Origin: Vibrio sp. STUT-A11
GTDB taxonomy: Bacteria; Pseudomonadota; Gammaproteobacteria; Enterobacterales; Vibrionaceae
Reading direction: 5' to 3'
Length of the DNA: 64,000 nt
Assembly (NCBI RefSeq): GCF_026000435.1
Contig: NZ_AP026763.1
Coordinates: forward strand, 558,001-622,000
Both the position numbers and the translations under genes were made by a program. This document shows, in pieces, positions 18,271 through 27,479 of the stretch. The notes under the pieces were generated by a model that saw nothing but the letters and a program-made list of their open reading frames with translations, was not told the origin of the DNA and made no database searches. How positions within the stretch are numbered: the first letter of the stretch is position 1; every line of letters begins with the position of its first letter.

Positions 18271-20931
18271 ATGTCTGATATGAAGCATGACGTAGATGCA
18301 CTGGAAACTCAAGAATGGCTACAAGCACTTGAGTCAGTTGTACGTGAAGAAGGCGTAGAGCGTGCTCAGTTCCTACTTGAGCAAGTTCTAGATAAAGCAC
18401 GTCTAGACGGTGTTGACATGCCAACTGGAATCACCACGAACTACATCAACACGATTCCAGCAGATCAAGAACCAGCTTACCCAGGTGACACAACACTTGA
18501 GCGTCGTATTCGTTCCATCATTCGCTGGAACGCAATCATGATCGTTCTACGTGCATCGAAGAAAGACCTAGAACTAGGCGGCCACATGGCGTCTTTCCAG
18601 TCTTCTGCTGCATTCTACGAAACATGTTTCAACCATTTCTTCCGTGCTCCAAATGAGAAGGATGGTGGCGACCTAGTTTACTACCAAGGTCACATCTCAC
18701 CAGGTGTCTACTCTCGCGCATTCGTTGAAGGCCGTCTAACTGAAGAGCAGCTAGACAACTTCCGTCAAGAAGTCGATGGTAAAGGTATCCCGTCATACCC
18801 GCACCCTAAACTAATGCCTGAATTCTGGCAGTTCCCGACTGTATCTATGGGTCTGGGTCCAATCGCTTCTATCTACCAGGCTCGTTTCCTTAAGTACCTT
18901 GAAGGCCGCGGCATGAAAGATACTTCAGAGCAGCGCGTATATGCGTTCCTGGGTGACGGTGAGATGGATGAGCCAGAATCACGTGGTGCGATCTCTTTCG
19001 CTGCGCGTGAGAAGTTAGACAACCTATGTTTCCTGATCAACTGTAACCTTCAGCGTCTAGATGGCCCTGTAATGGGTAACGGTAAGATCATTCAAGAACT
19101 TGAAGGTCTGTTCAAAGGTGCTGGCTGGAACGTAGTGAAAGTAATCTGGGGTAACAACTGGGATTCACTACTTGCGAAAGACACCACTGGTAAGCTGCTA
19201 CAGCTTATGAACGAAACGATCGACGGCGACTACCAAACATTTAAATCGAAAGATGGCGCGTACGTACGTGAGCACTTCTTTGGTAAATACCCAGAGACTG
19301 CTGCACTAGTAGCAGACATGACTGATGACGAAATCTTCGCACTTAAGCGTGGTGGTCACGACTCTTCTAAGCTATACGCGGCATTCAATAATGCGCAAGA
19401 AACTAAAGGCCGTCCAACGGTTATCCTAGCTAAGACTGTTAAAGGTTACGGCATGGGTGAAGCGGCTGAAGGTAAGAACATCGCGCACCAAGTTAAGAAG
19501 ATGGACATGACTCACGTTCTACACCTACGTGATCGTCTGGGTCTTCAAGACATCCTAACGGATGAAGCGGTTAAAGAGCTTCCGTACCTGAAACTTGAAG
19601 AAGGTTCAAAAGAGTACGAATACCTACACGCTCGTCGTAAAGCGCTACACGGTTACACGCCTCAGCGTCTACCAAACTTCACAGAGGAACTGATCGTTCC
19701 TGAACTAGAAGAATTCAAGCCTCTACTAGAAGAGCAGAAGCGTGACATTTCTTCTACTATGGCATTCGTACGTTCACTGAACGTTCTGCTTAAGAACAAG
19801 AACATTGGTAAGAACATCGTTCCTATCATTGCTGACGAAGCACGTACATTCGGTATGGAAGGTCTATTCCGTCAAATCGGTATTTACAACCCGCACGGCC
19901 AGACTTACACACCAGAAGACCGTGGCGTTGTTTCTTACTACAAAGAAGCGACTTCAGGTCAGGTTCTACAAGAAGGTATCAACGAGCTAGGTGCTATGTC
20001 TTCATGGGTTGCAGCAGCAACTTCATACTCGACAAACGACCTACCAATGATTCCGTTCTACATCTACTACTCTATGTTCGGTTTCCAACGTGTTGGCGAC
20101 ATGGCGTGGATGGCTGGTGACCAACAAGCACGTGGTTTCCTACTAGGTGCAACTGCTGGTCGTACTACACTGAACGGTGAAGGTCTGCAGCACGAAGATG
20201 GTCACTCGCACATCATGGCGGGTACCGTTCCTAACTGTATCTCTTACGATCCGACATTCGCTTACGAAGTAGCGGTAATCATGCAAGACGGTATCCGTCG
20301 CATGTACGGTGAGCAAGAGAACGTGTTCTACTACCTAACGCTAATGAACGAGAACTACGCAATGCCAGCAATGCCAGAAGGCGCTGAAGAAGGCATTCGT
20401 AAGGGTATCTACAAGCTAGAAACTTACACTGGTTCTAAAGGTAAAGTTCAGCTAATGAGCTCTGGTACTATCATGAACGAAGTACGTAAAGCAGCTCAAA
20501 TCCTTAGCGATGACTACGGTGTTGCTTCTGACGTTTACTCTGTAACGTCATTCAACGAAGTGACTCGCGACGGTCAAGCGGCTGAGCGTTACAACATGCT
20601 ACACCCAGAAGCAGAAGCACAAGTACCATACATCCAAACAGTAATGGGTACTGAGCCAGCTATCGCAGCAACTGACTACATGAAGAACTACGCAGAGCAG
20701 GTTCGTGCATTCATCCCTGCTGAATCTTTCAAAGTTCTTGGTACTGACGGCTTTGGTCGCTCAGATAGCCGCGAAAACCTACGTCGTCACTTCGAAGTGA
20801 ACGCAGGTTACGTAGTCGTAGCAGCGCTAACTGAACTAGCGAAACGTGGCGAAGTTGAAAAATCTGTAGTTGTAGAAGCAATTAAGAAATTCGACATCGA
20901 CACTGAGAAAACAAACCCGCTATACGCTTAA
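18271..20931 (+). CDS. aceE: Pyruvate dehydrogenase E1 component
   Basis: AceE is the homodimeric thiamine-diphosphate enzyme that decarboxylates pyruvate and acetylates the E2 lipoyl groups. The thiamine diphosphate motif runs from GDGEMDEPESRG to LINCNLQ (about residues 229-265). Also visible are the N-terminal QEWLQALESV E2-binding region and HISPGVYSRAF. The length of 886 equals the E. coli enzyme. The gene shows strong codon bias, consistent with high expression. Confidence 0.98.
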   Translation: MSDMKHDVDALETQEWLQALESVVREEGVERAQFLLEQVLDKARLDGVDMPTGITTNYINTIPADQEPAYPGDTTLERRIRSIIRWNAIMIVLRASKKDLELGGHMASFQSSAAFYETCFNHFFRAPNEKDGGDLVYYQGHISPGVYSRAFVEGRLTEEQLDNFRQEVDGKGIPSYPHPKLMPEFWQFPTVSMGLGPIASIYQARFLKYLEGRGMKDTSEQRVYAFLGDGEMDEPESRGAISFAAREKLDNLCFLINCNLQRLDGPVMGNGKIIQELEGLFKGAGWNVVKVIWGNNWDSLLAKDTTGKLLQLMNETIDGDYQTFKSKDGAYVREHFFGKYPETAALVADMTDDEIFALKRGGHDSSKLYAAFNNAQETKGRPTVILAKTVKGYGMGEAAEGKNIAHQVKKMDMTHVLHLRDRLGLQDILTDEAVKELPYLKLEEGSKEYEYLHARRKALHGYTPQRLPNFTEELIVPELEEFKPLLEEQKRDISSTMAFVRSLNVLLKNKNIGKNIVPIIADEARTFGMEGLFRQIGIYNPHGQTYTPEDRGVVSYYKEATSGQVLQEGINELGAMSSWVAAATSYSTNDLPMIPFYIYYSMFGFQRVGDMAWMAGDQQARGFLLGATAGRTTLNGEGLQHEDGHSHIMAGTVPNCISYDPTFAYEVAVIMQDGIRRMYGEQENVFYYLTLMNENYAMPAMPEGAEEGIRKGIYKLETYTGSKGKVQLMSSGTIMNEVRKAAQILSDDYGVASDVYSVTSFNEVTRDGQAAERYNMLHPEAEAQVPYIQTVMGTEPAIAATDYMKNYAEQVRAFIPAESFKVLGTDGFGRSDSRENLRRHFEVNAGYVVVAALTELAKRGEVEKSVVVEAIKKFDIDTEKTNPLYA

Positions 20932-20950
20932 TTAAGAAGGTAGATAAGAA

Positions 20951-22837
20951 ATGGCAATCGAAATTAATGTACCAGACATCGGTGCGGATGAGGTTGAAGT
21001 TACTGAGATTCTTGTGAGCGTTGGCGACAAGGTTGAAGAAGAGCAGTCTCTGATCACTGTTGAAGGCGATAAAGCTTCTATGGAAGTTCCTGCTTCTCAA
21101 GCGGGTATCGTTAAAGAAATCAAAGTTGCAGAAGGCGACAAGGTTTCTACTGGTTCTCTAATCATGATTTTCGAAGCTGAAGGTGCCGCTGCAGAAGCGG
21201 CTCCTGCGGCGGCCCCAGCAGTTGAAGCGGCACCTGTAGCAGCTCCTGCAGCGGCAGAACTGAAAGAAGTTCACGTACCAGATATCGGTGGTGACGAAGT
21301 TGAAGTTACTGAAATCATGGTAGCAATCGGCGACAGCATCGAAGAAGAGCAATCTCTGATCACTGTAGAAGGCGACAAAGCTTCTATGGAAGTTCCTGCA
21401 CCATTTGCGGGTACACTGAAAGAGATCAAAGTAGCAGCAGGCGATAAAGTATCGACTGGCTCTCTAATCATGGTATTCGAAACTGCAGGTTCAGGTGCTC
21501 CAGCAGCACCAGCAGCAGTTGAAGCTCCTGCGGCAGCAGCTCCAGCAGCGTCTGCGGCAAAAGAAGTTAACGTTCCAGATATCGGTGGCGACGAAGTAGA
21601 AGTGACTGAAATCATGGTAGCAGTTGGCGACACAGTGGAAGAAGAGCAATCTCTAATCACTGTAGAAGGCGACAAAGCTTCTATGGAAGTTCCTGCACCA
21701 TTCGCTGGTACGGTTAAAGAAATCAAGATTGCAGCTGGCGATAAAGTGTCTACTGGCTCTCTAATTATGGTATTCGAAGTGGCTGGCGCAGCGCCTGCTC
21801 CAGCGCAAGCAGCAGCACCTGCAGCAGCAGCGGCGGCTCCTAAAGCAGAAGCTCCAGCGGCAGCAGCTCCAGCTCCAGCAGCAACAGGCGATTTCAAAGA
21901 GAACGACGAGTACGCTCACGCGTCTCCAGTTGTTCGTCGTCTAGCTCGTGAGTTCGGCGTAAACCTTTCTAAGGTTAAAGGTTCTGGTCGTAAGAGCCGT
22001 ATCCTGAAAGAAGACGTTCAGAACTACGTGAAAGAAGCGCTTAAGCGTCTAGAGTCTGGTGCAGCAGCATCTGGCAAAGGCGACGGTGCAGCTCTTGGTC
22101 TACTACCATGGCCAAAAGTGGACTTCAGCAAGTTCGGTGAGACAGAAGTTCAACCGCTATCTCGCATTAAGAAGATCTCTGGTGCTAACCTACACCGTAA
22201 CTGGGTAATGATCCCGCACGTTACACAGTGGGATAACGCAGACATCACGGCTCTTGAAGCATTCCGTAAAGAGCAAAATGCGATTGAAGCGAAGAAAGAC
22301 ACCGGCATGAAGATCACGCCACTTGTGTTCATCATGAAAGCGGTCGCTAAAGCACTTGAAGCGTTCCCTGCGTTCAACTCTTCTCTATCAGAAGACGGTG
22401 AGAGCCTAATTCTGAAGAAATACGTGAACGTTGGTATCGCGGTAGATACGCCAAACGGTCTGGTTGTTCCTGTATTTAAAGATGTGAACAAGAAAGGCAT
22501 CTACGAGCTATCTGAAGAGCTAATGGCTGTTTCTAAGAAAGCTCGTGCTGGTAAGCTGACTGCGGCTGACATGCAAGGTGGCTGTTTCACTATCTCTAGC
22601 CTTGGCGGCATCGGCGGTACTGCGTTTACTCCAATCGTGAACGCGCCAGAAGTGGGTATCCTGGGTGTATCTAAGTCAGAGATGAAACCGGTATGGAACG
22701 GTAAAGAGTTCGAACCGCGTCTACAACTTCCACTGTCTCTATCATACGACCACCGTGTGATCGATGGTGCGGAAGGTGCGCGTTTCATCACTTACCTAAA
22801 CTCATGTCTATCTGACATTCGTCGTCTGGTTCTTTAA
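20951..22837 (+). CDS. aceF: Pyruvate dehydrogenase E2, dihydrolipoamide acetyltransferase, three lipoyl domains
   Basis: AceF forms the core of the pyruvate dehydrogenase complex and passes acetyl groups to CoA. Three N-terminal lipoyl domains each carry [10 protein letters not shown]; the lipoylated lysines are K41, K143 and K242. Alanine/proline-rich linkers separate them. The E1/E3-binding domain follows at about 320-355 ([14 protein letters not shown]). The catalytic domain ends with [17 protein letters not shown], whose His and Asp are catalytic. The three lipoyl segments are so alike at DNA level that they form an in-gene repeat of about 300 bp period. It starts 19 bp after aceE. Confidence 0.98.
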   Translation: MAIEINVPDIGADEVEVTEILVSVGDKVEEEQSLITVEGDKASMEVPASQAGIVKEIKVAEGDKVSTGSLIMIFEAEGAAAEAAPAAAPAVEAAPVAAPAAAELKEVHVPDIGGDEVEVTEIMVAIGDSIEEEQSLITVEGDKASMEVPAPFAGTLKEIKVAAGDKVSTGSLIMVFETAGSGAPAAPAAVEAPAAAAPAASAAKEVNVPDIGGDEVEVTEIMVAVGDTVEEEQSLITVEGDKASMEVPAPFAGTVKEIKIAAGDKVSTGSLIMVFEVAGAAPAPAQAAAPAAAAAAPKAEAPAAAAPAPAATGDFKENDEYAHASPVVRRLAREFGVNLSKVKGSGRKSRILKEDVQNYVKEALKRLESGAAASGKGDGAALGLLPWPKVDFSKFGETEVQPLSRIKKISGANLHRNWVMIPHVTQWDNADITALEAFRKEQNAIEAKKDTGMKITPLVFIMKAVAKALEAFPAFNSSLSEDGESLILKKYVNVGIAVDTPNGLVVPVFKDVNKKGIYELSEELMAVSKKARAGKLTAADMQGGCFTISSLGGIGGTAFTPIVNAPEVGILGVSKSEMKPVWNGKEFEPRLQLPLSLSYDHRVIDGAEGARFITYLNSCLSDIRRLVL

Positions 22838-22853
22838 TAGAAGTAGATGAATG

Positions 22854-22885
22854 AGAGGCGGCAATTTAGCCGCCTCTGTTTATAG
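22854..22885 (+). terminator. Hairpin after aceF, possible leaky terminator
   Basis: A perfect 9-bp stem AGAGGCGGC / GCCGCCTCT with a 6-base loop is followed by GTTTATAG, a poor T tract. It may reduce read-through from aceEF into lpdA, or protect the aceEF messenger end. Confidence 0.55.
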
Positions 22886-23114
22886 CGAATAACGAATAAA
22901 AATTATCGGCAATTTGGTTGCCTTCCCTATTTAGTTCAGGGTTTTCACAATCGAATTGTTGTCTAGCTCACAGGCTAAATTGATTTACTTTTCACGCCAT
23001 TAACATCTCTGTAAACTGTTAGCGGTCTGAAAGTCACTGTTTAAAAATCTTACTTAAACAAAAAGAATCAAAAATTACTCAGCCTGTTAGGGATAATGAC
23101 TACAAGAGGTCAAA

Positions 23115-24542
23115 ATGAGCAAAGAAATTAAAGCCCAAGTTGTTGTACTTGGTTCTGGTCCTGCTGGTTACTCTGCAGCATTCCGTTGTGCGGATCTAGG
23201 TCTTGAAACTGTACTAGTTGAACGTTACAGCACTCTTGGCGGTGTGTGTCTGAACGTGGGTTGTATCCCATCTAAAGCACTTCTTCACGTTTCTAAAGTA
23301 ATCGAAGAAGCAAAAGCAATGGCTGATCACGGCGTTGTATTTGGCGAACCGCAAACTGACATCAACAAAATCCGCATCTGGAAAGAAAAAGTTGTTAACC
23401 AACTTACTGGTGGTCTGGGTGGCATGGCTAAGATGCGTAACGTAACAGTTGTTAACGGTTACGGTAAGTTTACTGGTCCTAACTCTATCCTTGTAGAAGG
23501 TGAAGGTGAGTCAACGGTTGTTAACTTCGACAACGCAATCGTTGCTGCTGGTTCTCGTCCAATCAAACTGCCATTTATCCCGCATGAAGACCCACGTATT
23601 TGGGATTCAACTGACGCTCTTGAACTAAAAGAAGTGCCAGAAAAACTGCTTATCATGGGTGGTGGTATCATCGGTCTAGAAATGGGTACGGTATACCAAT
23701 CTCTAGGTTCTAAAGTTGAAGTTGTTGAGATGTTTGACCAGGTAATCCCTGCAGCAGACAAAGATATTGTTAAGGTTTACACCAAGCGTATCAAAGACAA
23801 GTTCAAGCTAATGCTAGAAACGAAAGTAACAGCAGTTGAAGCGAAAGAAGACGGTATTTACGTTTCAATGGAAGGCAAGAAAGCACCTGCTGAAGCAGAG
23901 CGCTACGATGCTGTTCTTGTTGCTATCGGTCGTGTGCCAAACGGTAAGCTAATCGACGGTGAAAAAGCGGGTCTTGAAATCGACGAGCGCGGCTTCATCA
24001 ACGTTGACAAGCAAATGCGTACTAACGTTCCTCACATTTTCGCGATCGGTGATGTTGTTGGTCAACCGATGCTTGCGCACAAAGGTGTGCATGAAGGTCA
24101 CGTAGCAGCTGAAGTTATCTCTGGTAAGAAGCACTACTTCGACCCTAAAGTTATCCCTTCAATTGCGTACACTGAGCCAGAAGTGGCTTGGGTTGGTAAG
24201 ACTGAGAAAGAAGCGAAAGAAGAAGGCATCAAGTACGAAGTGGCAACATTCCCATGGGCAGCATCAGGTCGTGCAATCGCATCTGACTGTTCTGACGGTA
24301 TGACTAAGCTAATCTTCGACAAAGAAACTCACCGCGTTATCGGTGGTGCTATCGTTGGTACTAACGGTGGTGAACTACTTGGCGAAATCGGTCTTGCGAT
24401 CGAGATGGGTTGTGATGCAGAAGATATCGCTCTGACTATCCACGCTCACCCAACACTACACGAGTCGGTTGGTCTGGCTGCTGAAGTATTTGAAGGTTCA
24501 ATCACTGACCTTCCAAACAAAAAAGCAGTTAAGAAGAAGTAA
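23115..24542 (+). CDS. lpdA: Dihydrolipoyl dehydrogenase (E3)
   Basis: LpdA is the FAD enzyme that reoxidises dihydrolipoyl groups with NAD+ for the pyruvate, 2-oxoglutarate and glycine complexes. The FAD motif VLGSGPAGYSAA lies at about residues 11-22. The redox disulfide is C45/C50 in GGVCLNVGC. The NAD motif is MGGGIIGLEMG (about 181-191), and the C-terminal catalytic pair lies in HAHPTLHES. The length of 475 is typical. A 277-bp gap after aceF allows its own promoter, which its use by several complexes would require. Confidence 0.98.
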   Translation: MSKEIKAQVVVLGSGPAGYSAAFRCADLGLETVLVERYSTLGGVCLNVGCIPSKALLHVSKVIEEAKAMADHGVVFGEPQTDINKIRIWKEKVVNQLTGGLGGMAKMRNVTVVNGYGKFTGPNSILVEGEGESTVVNFDNAIVAAGSRPIKLPFIPHEDPRIWDSTDALELKEVPEKLLIMGGGIIGLEMGTVYQSLGSKVEVVEMFDQVIPAADKDIVKVYTKRIKDKFKLMLETKVTAVEAKEDGIYVSMEGKKAPAEAERYDAVLVAIGRVPNGKLIDGEKAGLEIDERGFINVDKQMRTNVPHIFAIGDVVGQPMLAHKGVHEGHVAAEVISGKKHYFDPKVIPSIAYTEPEVAWVGKTEKEAKEEGIKYEVATFPWAASGRAIASDCSDGMTKLIFDKETHRVIGGAIVGTNGGELLGEIGLAIEMGCDAEDIALTIHAHPTLHESVGLAAEVFEGSITDLPNKKAVKKK

Positions 24543-24565
24543 GTTTCTTTACTGAATGAATAATA

Positions 24566-24595
24566 AAAACCGCTGAACTTTCAGCGGTTTTTTTT
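24566..24595 (+). terminator. Rho-independent terminator after lpdA
   Basis: AAACCGCTGA and TCAGCGGTTT pair around ACTT and run into eight T. Confidence 0.92.
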
Positions 24596-24675
24596 GTACG
24601 TAAAACTCATGTTTTGTAGTCAAAAAGCCCAGTAGAAGGTCAAGCTAATCGAGAGTATAGCTTTCACCCTATGGT

Positions 24676-24852
24676 GTCATTCCGAGGAGCCTTAGCGACA
24701 TCAGGAATCTACTCACTTCAAAAATGGAGCTGAAACGAGCACCTTAAACACCGACACTCTCGGTAAGTAGATCCTGAAACGAGCACCTTAAACACCGACA
24801 CTCTCGGTAAGTAGATCCTGAATCACGCTCCTTCGTCGCTGTCCAGGATGAC
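24676..24852 (-). repeat. Interspersed repeat, copy 3, with internal 44-bp tandem duplication
   Basis: This is the same repeat family as at 8854-8984 and 9111-9241, in the opposite orientation. It starts GTCATTCCGAGGAGCC and ends TCCAGGATGAC. It is 177 bp long because a 44-bp segment occurs twice in tandem (24730-24773 and 24774-24817); removing one copy gives 133 bp, close to the 131 bp of the other members. It occupies the 376-bp gap between lpdA and the luxR homologue; nothing else is evident in that gap apart from the lpdA terminator. Confidence 0.85.
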
Positions 24853-24918
24853 GGTAGTGTTACTATGTTGTTTGTAGTTGAACTAGCTGGGCTTAGTTAG
24901 TTTTGGTTTAAATCTTTA

Positions 24919-25530
24919 TTAACCGCGCTCGTAGATACAAAGCATATCCAGGTATGAGCTGACCAGGTTTTTCAGCTCATCTTCACCTTTAAAACGGTTT
25001 GCTTGTACAAACAGTGAGTAGCAAATGCCGTGGAACAGGTTAGTCAAATGTTCTGGTTGATGCTTGTTGCAAATTTCACCACGCTCAATTGCTTTGATAA
25101 ACATGTTCTGTACCAACAGCTGATTGGTGCGGTTGGTTGACACGAATAGTGGCCAAACTTCGTCGCGTGTCGATGCGCTCCACTCAAACCATACTTTCAG
25201 CCAGTGGCAATCTTGATTGACTAGCTCAATCATCGCGCTAGTGATATTCGCAATATTGTCACGTGCGTGTAGGTCTAAATCAATGTTATCTGACAGGAAG
25301 TTTGAGAACTGACGTACTACGTGGTTCAGTACTTCATCGACCAGATCTTCTCGGGTTGGGAAGTAGTTAAAAACGGTTGCAACAGAAACTTGCGCAATTT
25401 CAGCGATATCCGCATGACCGCCGCGGCCAATGCCACGGCGCGCAAATACTTCCAACGCGATTTCCATCAGTTGTTGTTTACGCTTAATAGGGGAAAGCCT
25501 AGTACGGGCTCTCTTTGCAATTGAGTCCAT
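24919..25530 (-). CDS. luxR: LuxR/OpaR/SmcR/HapR-type quorum-sensing master regulator
   Basis: This is the TetR-family transcription factor at the end of the Vibrio quorum-sensing cascade, controlling hundreds of genes at high cell density. The 203-residue protein has the family N-terminus MDSIAKR. The DNA-binding HTH is about residues 20-65, containing RRGIGRGGHADIAEIAQ and VATVFNYFPTREDLVDEVL. The ligand-pocket and dimer domain includes CHWLKVWFEWSASTRDEVWP. It differs from the LuxR, OpaR and SmcR sequences I recall at several places, notably at the C-terminus, which ends IYERG. Its position between lpdA and hpt is the usual one in vibrios. The species-specific name (luxR, opaR, smcR) cannot be decided here. 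Confidence 0.95.
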   Translation of the reverse strand: MDSIAKRARTRLSPIKRKQQLMEIALEVFARRGIGRGGHADIAEIAQVSVATVFNYFPTREDLVDEVLNHVVRQFSNFLSDNIDLDLHARDNIANITSAMIELVNQDCHWLKVWFEWSASTRDEVWPLFVSTNRTNQLLVQNMFIKAIERGEICNKHQPEHLTNLFHGICYSLFVQANRFKGEDELKNLVSSYLDMLCIYERG

Positions 25531-25580
25531 TATATTTACCTTGCCATTTTCGTTGTATGGGGGGAAATCCCCCTAATTGA
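25531..25580 (-). promoter_or_regulatory. luxR 5' leader with G/C hairpin and likely Qrr target
   Basis: On the minus strand the leader has a GGGGG-ATTT-CCCCC hairpin (25560-25573), then ACAACGAAAATGGCAAGG before the ATG, with AAGG as ribosome site. In vibrios the Qrr small RNAs pair with exactly this part of the luxR/hapR messenger; ACAACG and TGGC resemble the complement of the Qrr pairing region as I recall it. The Qrr role here is inferred. Confidence 0.45.
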
Positions 25581-25848
25581 TTATTTTAATAATTGCTTAA
25601 AGCAAGTGATGAGTGTAATGGTGCATATAAGCAAGGTCAACATGTGTTGTGTGATTTGTAGACAGTAATGCTCTGATTGTTGATGCTTTTCGTCAGAATA
25701 TTGTGAAATTCAAGCTATGCACCCAAAAAATCCTCGCAACGGGTTGTGACTTTCAACGCAATGAGCGTGGTGATACACTACGCGCCGTAAGATTAGGTGA
25801 TCGTTTGCGCGCGATTGACCTTAACCCACCAAATAAATTGAGCAGAGT
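25581..25848. other. Intergenic region between luxR and hpt
   Basis: This divergent region should carry the promoters of the luxR homologue and hpt. It is AT-rich near luxR (TTGATTATTTTAATAATTG at about 25577-25595, which could be part of an autoregulatory site). I see no open frame or RNA gene that I can support. Confidence 0.5.
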
Positions 25849-26379
25849 ATGAAACATACAGTAGAAGTCATGATTTCTGAGGAAGTCGTTCAGGATCGAG
25901 TTCGTGAAATAGGCAAGCAAATTACTGAGCGTTACCAAGGTAGCGAAGATCTGGTTTTGGTTGGCTTATTGCGTGGTTCATTTGTTTTTATGGCCGACTT
26001 AGCCCGTGCCATTGACCTGACTCATCAAGTCGATTTCATGACGGCTTCAAGCTACGGCAATACGATGGAAAGCTCACGTGATGTTCGTATCCTGAAAGAT
26101 CTGGATGACGATATCAAAGGCAAAGATGTTTTGCTTGTTGAAGACATTATCGATACCGGTAATACGCTGAACAAGATTCGTGAAATCCTGTCGCTACGTG
26201 AGCCAAAATCTATCGCAATCTGTACCTTGTTGGATAAACCATCTCGCCGTGAAGTGAATGTGCCAGTTGACTGGATTGGCTTTGAAATCCCAGATGAGTT
26301 TGTGGTTGGTGTAGGTATTGATTACGCTCAGAAATACCGTCACTTACCATTTATCGGTAAAGTTGTGCCTCAAGAGTAA
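25849..26379 (+). CDS. hpt: Hypoxanthine phosphoribosyltransferase
   Basis: Hpt salvages hypoxanthine (and guanine) to IMP/GMP with PRPP. The PRPP-binding motif [14 protein letters not shown] is at about residues 98-111, and [13 protein letters not shown] forms the other PRPP loop. The length of 176 is normal. In E. coli hpt lies beside can; here a LysR gene and dabBA lie between the two. Confidence 0.97.
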   Translation: MKHTVEVMISEEVVQDRVREIGKQITERYQGSEDLVLVGLLRGSFVFMADLARAIDLTHQVDFMTASSYGNTMESSRDVRILKDLDDDIKGKDVLLVEDIIDTGNTLNKIREILSLREPKSIAICTLLDKPSRREVNVPVDWIGFEIPDEFVVGVGIDYAQKYRHLPFIGKVVPQE

Positions 26380-26411
26380 TTGATACTCTTAACGTAACCT
26401 GAGATTGTTTT

Positions 26412-26471
26412 AAGCCATCGCCATCAAACCTGTTTTTTAACTACAGTGATATTGAGCGATGGTTTTTCTTA
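26412..26471 (+). terminator. Weak terminator-like hairpin after hpt
   Basis: CCATCGC and GCGATGG can pair across a loop of about 38 bases and are followed by TTTTTC. The long loop makes this uncertain. Confidence 0.35.
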
Positions 26472-26504
26472 GTTTAAAACAATACGCGATTATATAAATA
26501 CACC

Positions 26505-27380
26505 CTAAGACAAAGGCCGAATCAACATATCCAGTTTAGGGTGTACCACTCGCCGCTTGACCGTTACTGCGTAGAAATTCTCGTACACATTTGGTAGCAA
26601 CATATAGCTTTTTAAAATCCCCTGATCCAACTCATCTTTAACAACTACTTCCGGCATCACCGCCAATGCGCCTGTGTCACGAGTTAATAATCGCAGCATC
26701 GCCATATCATCCGATTCAGCAATAATTTCCGGCTGCAGTTGATACTGAGCCGCAAAGGCATCAAACGCTGAACGTAAAGGGTTTTCGCCATATGGCAACA
26801 CCCAACGCTGATTGCAATAGCTATTACCTAGATCCTGCCCCAACTCCAAACCAGGAGGGCCAATAATCGCTACCGACTGTCTGGCGAGTACACGGCTTTG
26901 CCAGTTCTGTTTGTTTGAGCCACGGACGGGAATATTGGTCAGTGCCATATCCAACTGGAGTTCACCAAGCGCAGTTAACAAACCGGTTTGGCTCATGGAC
27001 TGTAGCGTGTAGCGGCAGTCATCCTGATTGATTAATGGCTGAATAAACTGCTCGATAAAGTTACGCGAAATGGTTGATAAGATCCCGATACGAATCGTTG
27101 CTCCGGGAAGAGCTTTCCCACTGGTCAGAAGCTTTTCCAGCTCTTCACCATTTTTGAAAATTTCCTCAGCATAGCTCAGAGCATGATAACCACTTTCAGT
27201 AAGCGCTAATGTACGTCCTTTCCTCATGAACAATTCAACATCTAAACTTTGCTCTAATTGTTTGATTTGTGAGGAAAGGGCAGACTGAGAAATATGTAAT
27301 TTCTGCGCAGTCTGGGTGAGGTTACCCTGCTTAGCCACTTGCCAAAAATAATAAAGATGATGATAGTTGAGTCGATTCAT
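26505..27380 (-). CDS. LysR-family regulator, divergent from dabBA
   Basis: This is a 291-residue LysR-type transcription factor. The N-terminal winged helix (about residues 1-62) reads MNRLNYHHLYYFWQVAKQG, then LTQTAQKLHISQSALSSQIK, resembling the NhaR branch. An effector-binding periplasmic-protein fold follows (about 92-291). It is divergently transcribed from dabB with an 87-to-99-bp gap, the usual layout for a LysR protein controlling its neighbour. Control of dabBA is inferred. The effector is unknown; a metabolite reflecting CO2 or bicarbonate limitation is one possibility. Confidence 0.9.
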   Translation of the reverse strand: MNRLNYHHLYYFWQVAKQGNLTQTAQKLHISQSALSSQIKQLEQSLDVELFMRKGRTLALTESGYHALSYAEEIFKNGEELEKLLTSGKALPGATIRIGILSTISRNFIEQFIQPLINQDDCRYTLQSMSQTGLLTALGELQLDMALTNIPVRGSNKQNWQSRVLARQSVAIIGPPGLELGQDLGNSYCNQRWVLPYGENPLRSAFDAFAAQYQLQPEIIAESDDMAMLRLLTRDTGALAVMPEVVVKDELDQGILKSYMLLPNVYENFYAVTVKRRVVHPKLDMLIRPLS

Positions 27381-27479
27381 GGTTCTAGAAAAAAGAATGA
27401 TTTATCAATTATTATATATTTTACTTAAGTGTAACTAACTTTCACAATACTCGTCATATTATTAAATGTGAGGTTGGTC

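Noticed and set aside
21271..21897. Long minus-strand frame (208 codons) opposite aceF
   Set aside because: It is the antisense shadow of the repeated lipoyl domains; the alanine-rich, low-complexity product mirrors the coding strand's codon bias.
24730..24817. Short tandem repeat that might hint at a CRISPR array
   Set aside because: Only two directly abutting 44-bp copies with no spacers and no cas genes; it is an internal duplication inside an interspersed repeat.
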